A stretch of DNA of 64,000 nucleotides from Zonotrichia leucophrys gambelii. Taxonomy: Eukaryota > Chordata > Aves > Passeriformes > Passerellidae. A program made the translations under genes and the position numbers. The notes under the pieces are model-generated. The model did not search any database. It was not told where the DNA came from and was given only the letters and a program-made list of their open reading frames with translations. Of this stretch, positions 56,012-64,000 are shown piece after piece. The stretch spans positions 93,696,951 to 93,760,950 of the forward strand of contig NC_088172.1 in the NCBI RefSeq assembly GCF_028769735.1, read 5' to 3'. Within the stretch, counting starts at the first letter, position 1; each line of letters starts with the position of its first letter.

Positions 56012-59000
56012 TTACTCTTCTTCACTTTCATTTTCTGGTTCCAAATCAGAATCACCGTTGATTTCCTTTTCAACAGTCATGTCTTGTTCATCAGATTGCT
56101 CCTCTTTTTCTTCATCTTCATCCCAGTTTTCCTGGGGGAAAATAAAACAGAAAAAATGTTTGAACCTTTGTCAGTCACACTATTTCTGCTACAAGCAAAT
56201 GGGAGAAGATCTGGTCCAACTCCACTCACGTCAGAGTCTTTATCTGCAATCATCTCATCATCTGAGCCTTCCTCCTCTGAGGACTCTGCAAAAAGAAAGC
56301 AATCTCTCAGTCTGGGGAACAGGCTTTAAAATGTCATTGTACAAACAAAGTCCAGTCCCACCTGCTGCCAAGTGTTCAAACTGTGCTACTTCCATACCAA
56401 AACTGACTCTACCTGGAGATGAGGTAACCAACACCAGTTAAGAGCAGGTCACTCCTGTTACCAGTACACAGGTGAAGATGCAGCAGGAAAAAAGCCAAAC
56501 TGGAAGTACACACTCACACACAAGGAATCCTCTACATTGATGTCCTGCTGACTCAAACACAGCAGTGCCTTCACTGTATCTACCTTAACACAAGGGCAGG
56601 TAACATTAGAAATTTTAGGTTACCAGGTAAGTTAAAGAAGCACACTGGATTTCCGATTCATTGATTTCTTTATTTGTGAAGCAAGGCTGAGAGGGAATTA
56701 AAGGAGATAAAAGGAAGGCAAGGAAGGAGTAACTAACTACAAGATGTCTACATCATTACCCACTGATTTTCCTGCCATGGACATCTCACAAAACCCCTCA
56801 ATCTGCAGACTGTACACTGTAGCTAAGCACAGGTGCATGATGAACAGCCATCAAGTGTGGGCTGTCATGTGAATTCAGGAGATGTGCTACACTTAGCATA
56901 CAACACTTACCATCCTCATAGACCAGCTTTGCAGTCTGATTAACCTCAGGTACATCCTGAACTGTTTGTGATGCTGCAACCTAAATGGAATTTAAAGATT
57001 AGCCTTAAATTAAATAATATATTTCAACCTTAAAAGACAACAAAACACCTAACAATGTAAATGAAACCTACATTAAGGGTAGCACACATTAATTCACTCA
57101 CAGTGCTGGTTTAACAGCCAAAGAAGCACAAATGACAAAGGAAAATTAGAGAGGCATCTGCTCCAAAGTGGCCCAGTGCCTCCTATTTACTCCTCTTTCA
57201 AATTCTAGGGGTGAGCAGATCTATTTGACAGGACAAAACAGTCCCAGTGAGCAGGGACTGACACAATAGTCAATTAATGGCCTGCTCTGAGCATTACTAG
57301 CATCCCTGAACAACAGCTGCATTAAGGTGCCCAAGACACATCACATCAGCTGCAATCCCAACAGGAAGTCAAACAATGCCCCTGCACATCCCATGTTATG
57401 TAGCTGAAGCTCACCTGGGTGACAAGAATGAAGAGTCTTCCATGCAGACGGGAAAGCTTTTGCAAAGTTTTTACTCTGCTCTCCATCAACTGGTATAACA
57501 TTCCCAGCTGAGGAATAAGGTCTGGCAACTTGGGAGAAAAGACAGATGAAAAAAAAAATGAAGCTGTTAACAAACACATCCCAAATGTTTTTGTTTTTTA
57601 AACTACTTTTGTATGTTTGGAACAAGCAACACTTGCTTACATTATTCTAGACAGAAGGGAGAGGTGAGGAGGCACCTGCAGCCTGATCAACTAACACTTA
57701 GCCATGTTTAGAAGTATCATCTATTTTTAAAGCATGGCAGTTCTTAGCCTCCTTCTCCTTCCCAGTCTGTGCCACACGCAGGGGCAAAGCACTGCTCAGA
57801 AAGCTGTGAACATACACCAGTGTCAGAATGCAGCCTCAGCAATGGTGCAAGTTCTGCTGCTCAGCAATGCTATAACAAATGGCAGAAAGGACTGACACTG
57901 CCCAAAGGTCTCTTTCTTAACCCAGCAAGAGTGTTGCATCCATCACTTGTAAGGCAAGGCTGGACTTCAATGCCAGCTTCGGCACCCTTACACCTATAAA
58001 TCTGGGCATGCCCAAGACAGCCTCAATATAAGCATTATAAGAACAAAGAAAATTTAGTTCTGTAAGATCTAGTGACACAGACTAGATTACTCTTTGGCAG
58101 TAATTTTGCTCCCTCTCACAGGTGTGACATAACCTATCTTAGTTTGACTTTGGGATGGCTATAATTATGTCAGGAATGACTGAGACAAACAATTTATCAG
58201 CAATGTGCAGTAGGCTCAGCAAAAGTGGTGTAAGCAAAGCTCTCTATACATTGATTTGGGCACTGTCATATGCAGAGAGCAGGAGAGAGATTCCTGAAGC
58301 AAGAAAATACATTTATTTAAGCATTTAAATATAGTTTTACTTCAGTGCATGGGCATGAATGAAAAACACTTACTGTGGAAAGATAGGATGCATGTACGGT
58401 AAAAACAGACTTCAGCCATCGAACCATTAGTGAGGCACTGGAAAAGAGAAATAAATTATATCCAAGAGATACTGCCTGAGAGACATCCATTTCACATCCT
58501 AGATGCTAAATAGTTCTATATAAAGTTCCTCTTTAATTAGAGAGCAAGATAAATGCTCTCTGCAGATGGAAATGTAAAGTTTGGCTACCCTCACGAGATA
58601 TGCAAGTTATTTGTTAGGAAAGGAACAGACATTTCAGTCAGGAACTAAACCAGGCAAGCTCAGGGGTCTGTGCTTCTGAAATCTTTTATGGAAGGTCCAA
58701 ATGAATAAAAGATCAAAGCATGCTACTTTCTTCTCCACCTACAATGAGGGAATTTAAATCTAGAACAAATAAACTCAAACCCAAACCAACCTAACCGTCA
58801 CAACTGAGCACAGCCCATCTCAACAAAGCTGTCCTTATGGCAACATAAGATAGAGGTTCTGTTATTAAACACCACATTAAGAGATGCCTAAATACATTTG
58901 ATAATTACACAAGCTCTACAGCTGAGAGTTATTTTATTTAATGATCAGGTCAATAATGTAAATATTTGGGGCATTCAGTTACATTCTCAAGGTTACTCAC

Positions 59001-62000
59001 TTATTTCAGGTATCCTTTTCAATTTTTAATTTCACTTCAGCCACCCTGACCAAGCACTGCTTTAACTGTTTAAATTCATCTTTTCACCTTCAACAAGGTG
59101 TTTTTACCTCCAGATGGTGCAGTTTTATTGCAGTTACTATGAAAATCTATCACACACATGGTAGGAGGGACCATAGCACACACATGAGAAGTTTTAGGTG
59201 AATTGAACTGTAGCTGAGCTGTCTCTTACCTGTATGGGTTGCCTTGCAATCTCTTTGTAAGCTAAAAGGACAAGAAAATCCAGTCAGCAATAAGTACAAA
59301 CATGATGAGTTTAAAACCCCAACACGAGATCATTTGACAGCCCCAATACTGGGGCAGAAAGTTCTCCACGCATTTGAAGTATGCTGGAATTAACCACTGC
59401 CAGGCTCCAGAAAATTACACTGCTGGCTTTACCACCCTCTAACAGGTTACCTGCAGAAGCTGGGATTCAGTATTACAAGAAAGCTGGAGCTTTTAACATG
59501 CAAAATATCCACTGAAGCTTAAACCTGGCAGGAATAGGCAGGAGGAAACCTCTTACTTTTCATCTCTGTTCATCTGCTTAGTAGAGCAGTTACAGGGTGG
59601 AAAAGTTGGGGAAACAAGTGAAGGAAGTATCAGGTAATGGCCACTTCACACAACAAATCTCAGGCTTGGGAGAAAACAGTTACACAAAGGTCTGACCATC
59701 CACTGAGATTATAGAGCTAAACATTTGCCCTTAGATTCCCTGACAAAGGTCCTAGGGAAGAAACACAGCAACTCATTAACATAAGCCTAAGGAGGTGCTG
59801 TAAGACCAAACATTCAGCACCAGGTTATCTGCATATTCAGTTAAGATCAGTACCATTAAAAAAATTTAATCTTATTTGTGGTCAGCACATTAAAATAGAA
59901 ATTAAAAAGGATTGAACCATTAACTTATGCAATAGAGCATCATTCACATAACTAAGCAACTAAGCAATGTTTGGTTTAAAAAAGTAATGTCTAGTCAAGG
60001 CTAATCATTAAAGTATTTCTGTCCAAATAAAAGGTTTATTTAATATCACTGAATAAGCAGTTCAGAAGCCAAACCCCTTTTAAAATTTAAAAGTTTTAAA
60101 ATTACTACTAAGTGATGTTCAAAGTTTAAGTACAGCAAAATGGACTTGCTGATGCTTCAAATTATCATCCATGTTAGTAGTTGAAAAGAAGATGTAATGG
60201 TGATTGTTTGCCATGGGCTAAACAAGCTTTTGCTTAATCTCTTCCCTTTCTTTTCCCACATAATCATTTAAGATAGTAATACACTATCTAATGCTCTGAC
60301 AGTAAGCTTTGACAGTGACACTTGGTCCTTTGGTTAAGCTTAGCCAGGAAAGATAAGAAGTGAATCAGGGATAAATTAAGAAACACTTCAGTCCTCTTAT
60401 GGCACCAAACTAATTTCAAAAATAAAGAGCCATATCCTGGATTTTAGTAGCTGGAAGGCAAATCACATGTGGCTTGTATGACAGTACAAGAAGTGCAGGC
60501 TGTCTTACCTCATGCAGCAGTGGAATGACAGCGTGTATAGGCATTCTGGCTACTGTGTTCTTTACTATATTTTCTTTCCTTGTGTTAAGCACTTTCTGTT
60601 AAAATGAAAAAATATGATCAGAGAATAATTCAGCATTAATATGTGCATGGGCAACGAGGAAAATCAAAAATTCCTGCCTGTATCTCTCTTCCTACTCCAC
60701 TACTTTTTGTGCTGAGGATGAGTGAAAGATTAGCTATGAAAAGGAGTTTCATTTTCCAAGTCAGGTACAATTAACAAAGTCAAGGCACTCAAACTCATCT
60801 AAAACAATCTAGCACTGCCTCTAGTCCACCTGCCACATGTTAAAAATCATGCATTACAGGCACATGAAAATCTCCCTTAGTATTTTCTGACTTCCATAAA
60901 CAAATGCCTTTCACTAGCAACTGTGACAAGAAATTTCTGTTCAGCATCCAATTCCTAACAGTTCTCTGCCCTAGTACTATTATGTCCAAATGTAAAGATA
61001 AGCTTTTCAAGTGAAACTTGTCATCAATTCATTTTTCAAACAGTACCTGCCTGAAAAATGCACCCTCAGGAGACTAGGCACAGATTATGCTCCAGTCCAA
61101 GCTAAAGGGAGCAGAGGTGCATTGGTAGCACCATTTGTAAAACATCTGAACTGTGACATAACAAATTTATCATAAACAAAGTGCCTTAAAGATCAGGGAC
61201 TGACTCAGAAAGCAAGGCAGGTAGCAACAGAAAAGTAACACCAATTCATAATAGCACTGCCTTGAGCAGCAAACCAGCAAAAAGCAGCTGGGAGAATCAA
61301 CAGGCTCTGAACTGTTCAGCCTTCCCTGCTTTCAGGGAGGCCCCCCACCAGTCCCAGTGCACAGACTGAACAGCACACACTGAGCTTGCAAGACTTACAT
61401 TTAGGATTTCTGCATCATTGCTTTCCAAGCCCTGGACCAGCAGCACAGCAAAGCTGTCTGTTTGGGGAAGGCCACCGGGAGTTTTGACTTTGCTCACATC
61501 AATATCCAATGCCCCAAGGCGCTCCTCGATGCTCTCCTGCAGAGGGGAAACAAGGCAGTGCTGTGTCAGAGTGGTTTCTCACAAGTGTCAGCTGAAAGCA
61601 AAGTACCTAACCTGGAGCATTCTCCCTAGTTCTGCTGGAGAAGAACACAAATTTTGTGTGTTTTTTTAAATGTACTGACAGAAGATAGCATGAGAAAACA
61701 AAGGCAGATGAAGTTTTGGCTGAAAAGCACTAATCTATCTTGGCATAGGCAGCAACAAGTGTGTGACAAAGTTCTGCAACAACCTGGCAAAACCACAGGC
61801 AAGGCATAGAGGGCTTGAAAGAAAGAAATGTTTTGAGAAGGGGGAAGTCTCTTTCATATAGAAAGATGGTAACATTAACCTTTCTTCTACAGCAAACAAA
61901 GCAAATCCAAGTTCACCTAAAGAAGGAATAATGATAATTTGTAATTCTAGTCTCTCCAGTCTTGCTGAGTTTGAAATAAGAAGCCTTTTACCTCTGTCTC

Positions 62001-64000
62001 TCCTGGTTTCCTCTTGTTCTTCTTTTTCTCCTTTCCCAGGGCTGGAGTTTTGACAGCTGTACTATGTCCTGGAATGCCAGGTACTAGAACTTTGGCCTCC
62101 GAGTTCACCACAGGTGTCTTTACCTGGCACACAGAGAGAACCACATTTGCATGAACTGCTGGCATCCTGAGCTTTCTTCGCATTTAAAATATGGATTTTA
62201 TTCTGCAACTCTCACACATACGGTAAAACCAGCCTGACACAACCCATTTTCTTGACATGAATATTAGGCAAATCCAACATATTTAAGAGAATTAATAACC
62301 TCAAGAAATAGACAGTTACTTTTCATAATTAACTAAAGCAATGGTCTCTTGGGAATAACCTGTGAACCACTTTTCTTACAAGCTTTTGCTGTAACATTCA
62401 CAGAACTGTTTGTATCAAACATTTACTTGGATGTTTTGGTGGCAATAGATAGATACCACCTGTGCTAACATTCAGCTCCATAAAACCACATGCAGATTAA
62501 TTCAGCATCCACTGGAATGCAGTAACTGACCAAGAAAAGCAACACAATGTAACAGCAAAAGGTAGTCACTATTCTCTTCAATCCCAACCCTTCTCTTCTA
62601 GGGATTGCTCAAACACAGAACTCAGTTGTCTGAATTAGGCTGTGACCAGTGACAAAAAGAGACACCTTAGTTTATACCAAACAAGCTGAGGTACCACCTT
62701 CAATGAATAAAAAGGAGGTGGAATTTTGTATTTAACAACCAAATGCTCCCCTGACTCACAGAGAATGTAGAATATCAAAAATGCATTCTCTGCTACTTCC
62801 AGAACACTTCTTTAAACCATAGCACTTATATCCAGGCCTTTATAAAAGTATAATCTACTATACTGAGCAAAGCAACTTCCAGTTTCCAAAAAGTTGATTT
62901 TCTGCATCAAGAATTTTACCACAGAACACCAGGGGTGATAAAATACTCTGCCCTTAGCTCACCACACTCATCACTGACCTTCTCCCCACAGGGCATGCTC
63001 AGACAGCCAAGAGATGTGTCTTCACTGGAATTCAGCAAGAAGCGAAACCAAGATGGGTATCATCACTGCATGCCCTGCACCTGAGCCCTGCTACCCAGCA
63101 GCCCCAGGACTGAGCAATCAGCACAAAACCCTGCCTGGCTGATGGAGCAGCAGCTCCGGAAGATAACTGAGGGGTCAGGAAAACAGCACTGTCTGCTCAC
63201 TTCGCTGGAATTTCAAGCATTTCAAATCTTCAAGGCCTTGAATATGCACAACGTTTAAGAACTTTACAGCCTGTCTCTAAACACCCAGGGGATCCTGCAC
63301 GAGAGAACACACTGCCAAGTGGCCTCAGTGGACACTGCTGCCATGCCAGTGCCAAGCTCACATTCCCAGGTCCCTGTGAGCAGGAACACACGAAGGCCAC
63401 ACCAAGAATGAGCAAAAAGGACTTGCCCATTAAGGCTCCACTACTTTTCATTTAGACTCTAAAACAAAGTCATCCCACCTTCACCCCAAACCATCAGGGT
63501 CAAAGAGGTTGTACAAACCAACAGACTCCAAGGGAAGGACTGATCTGAGGCAGGAAAGCCACACCAATCAGTCCTGTCTCTCAAGCAGATCTGCTGAGTT
63601 ACAAGAGGGCCACTGCGTGCTCTTGCACATACCAGGGCACACAGGAACCATGAAGATCTCTTTGCCCACACCTGCCTGAACATCTATTGCTACCTCTGCA
63701 GCTCTGAAAAGGTCCATCCAGAAATTCAGTCTCATTTTAAGAGAGCAGTGAATATTACCTGCTTTGTTTCTGAAGTAAAACAAGAGAAGCAACAAAACCA
63801 CACTTCATGCAAACTCACCTTTGTTACAGCAGCATCTGTTTTAAGTGATAACACTTTCTGGATGTCCCGTACCAAACATATGTGGGGTTCACTGGTGTTC
63901 AAAGACTAGAAGGACAGGAACAAAACCAGTTAATATATTTGACACTCACACCTGTGATTCATTATGCTACTGAAAAATGAGAACAAATTCCAATGGTATA
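54962..64000 (-). CDS. WDR43: WDR43 (UTP5-like), 3' half of gene, ten exons, partial
   Basis: WDR43 is a nucleolar WD-repeat protein of the small-subunit processome (t-UTP/UTP-A group), needed for pre-rRNA transcription and early processing. The window holds ten exons, descending: 63819-63905, 61992-62123, 61399-61536, 60509-60595, 59230-59261, 58374-58437, 57415-57528, 56911-56980, 56230-56285 and 56012-56131. They sum to 900 nt, or 299 residues plus stop, and all phases agree. Diagnostic segments are [64 protein letters not shown] and an acidic tail ending [15 protein letters not shown]. The middle part is the Utp12-type helical domain. The N-terminal WD repeats lie beyond the right edge. 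The same-strand neighbour TOGARAM2 lies downstream, as in other vertebrates. Identification is very secure. Confidence 0.95.
54983..54988 (-). terminator. WDR43: Polyadenylation signal AATAAA of WDR43
   Basis: On the minus strand AATAAA lies in the context GTGAATAAATATAC, 1.03 kb after the WDR43 stop. It is the best canonical signal I saw in this stretch. Confidence 0.55.
56012..56131 (-). CDS. WDR43: WDR43 terminal coding exon and stop
   Basis: 120 nt: 39 residues plus TAA. It starts [18 protein letters not shown] and ends [15 protein letters not shown]. This acidic C-terminus is the most recognisable signature of WDR43 in the window. Confidence 0.96.
   Translation of the reverse strand, partial: ENWDEDEEKEEQSDEQDMTVEKEINGDSDLEPENESEEE
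56230..56285 (-). CDS. WDR43: WDR43 exon (acidic tail, first part)
   Basis: 56 nt, phase 1 to 0. It encodes [19 protein letters not shown], a serine/acid-rich stretch typical of nucleolar proteins with CK2-type sites. It lies between an acceptor ending ttttgcag and a GTGAGT donor. Confidence 0.92.
56911..56980 (-). CDS. WDR43: WDR43 exon (C-terminal linker)
   Basis: 70 nt, phase 0 to 1. It encodes [20 protein letters not shown] and then YED. The AKLVYE segment is conserved before the acidic tail. Confidence 0.9.
57415..57528 (-). CDS. WDR43: WDR43 exon (end of Utp12 domain)
   Basis: 114 nt, phase 0 to 0. It encodes [19 protein letters not shown] and then [19 protein letters not shown], the last helices of the Utp12 domain. 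These closely follow the vertebrate family pattern. Confidence 0.94.
58374..58437 (-). CDS. WDR43: WDR43 exon (Utp12 domain)
   Basis: 64 nt, phase 2 to 0. It encodes [21 protein letters not shown], with the family-typical MVxWLK and HASYLST segments. The donor is ACA followed by GTAAGT. Confidence 0.93.
59230..59261 (-). CDS. WDR43: WDR43 short exon (Utp12 domain)
   Basis: A 32-nt exon, phase 0 to 2, encoding [10 protein letters not shown] plus the first two bases of a serine codon completed by the next exon. It is too short to find by open-frame length. It is supported by exact splice signals on both sides and by the family motif LTKRLQG. Confidence 0.92.
60509..60595 (-). CDS. WDR43: WDR43 exon (Utp12 domain)
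   Basis: 87 nt, phase 0 to 0. It encodes [19 protein letters not shown] and then [10 protein letters not shown], a helical stretch of the Utp12 domain. The acceptor follows a tttaacag tract and the donor is GTAAGA. Confidence 0.93.
61399..61536 (-). CDS. WDR43: WDR43 exon (start of Utp12 domain)
   Basis: 138 nt, phase 0 to 0. It encodes [13 protein letters not shown], a short variable linker and then [26 protein letters not shown] and QGLESND are hallmarks of the Utp12 domain N-terminus. The donor is AAT followed by GTAAGT. Confidence 0.94.
61992..62123 (-). CDS. WDR43: WDR43 exon (basic linker)
   Basis: 132 nt, phase 0 to 0. It encodes [20 protein letters not shown] and then a lysine-rich stretch ([15 protein letters not shown]) that looks like a nuclear or nucleolar localisation signal. 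The conserved part is [15 protein letters not shown]; the basic part is less constrained in the family. Confidence 0.92.
63819..63905 (-). CDS. WDR43: WDR43 exon (end of WD-repeat region)
   Basis: 87 nt, phase 0 to 0, between an acceptor ending cttctag and a GTGAGT donor. It encodes 29 residues starting [15 protein letters not shown] and ending DAAVTK. This is the linker that leaves the last WD propeller blade. It is the first exon of the gene visible in this window. Confidence 0.9.

Overview
The window is vertebrate nuclear DNA, most likely from a bird and probably a passerine. The evidence is GT-AG introns, several CR1 LINE fragments, LTRs with short target-site duplications, and the gene order WDR43 then TOGARAM2. 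All recognisable coding sequence is on the minus strand, so transcription runs from right to left. Exons were read by eye from open frames, splice sites and intron phase.

Right part (about 54.96-64.0 kb): the 3' half of WDR43 (UTP5-like nucleolar protein of the small-subunit processome). Ten exons give 299 residues plus a stop, and every intron phase agrees. The 5' half lies beyond the right edge.

Middle (about 38-54.9 kb): intergenic and rearranged DNA. It holds a decayed second copy of the 5' end of the neighbouring gene (47.6-52.7 kb). It also holds an inverted repeat with arms at about 40.45-41.65 and 47.56-49.72 kb, CR1 fragments, a TG microsatellite and four LTR insertions.

Left part (0.67-37.5 kb): a TOGARAM2-like gene (TOG-array protein of cilia and axonemal microtubules). 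I could join 27 exons from an ATG at 37518 to a stop at 673. The total is 3957 nt (1318 codons plus stop), with no phase conflict at any of the 26 junctions. The C-terminal half encodes two TOG/HEAT-repeat domains. The N-terminal half is unusual: a three-exon cassette (215 nt, 155-164 nt and 47 nt; phases 1-0, 0-2, 2-1) is repeated four times at 4.1-5.0 kb spacing. Each cassette is phase-1 symmetric and a multiple of three long, so each copy adds 139-142 residues without shifting the frame. The array sits in larger duplicated units whose introns carry their own conserved blocks. At the far left, beyond the stop codon, another copy of the same array module begins and runs off the window.

The main result is this amplified, frame-neutral exon cassette in TOGARAM2, with signs of ongoing gene conversion and of decayed copies on both sides.
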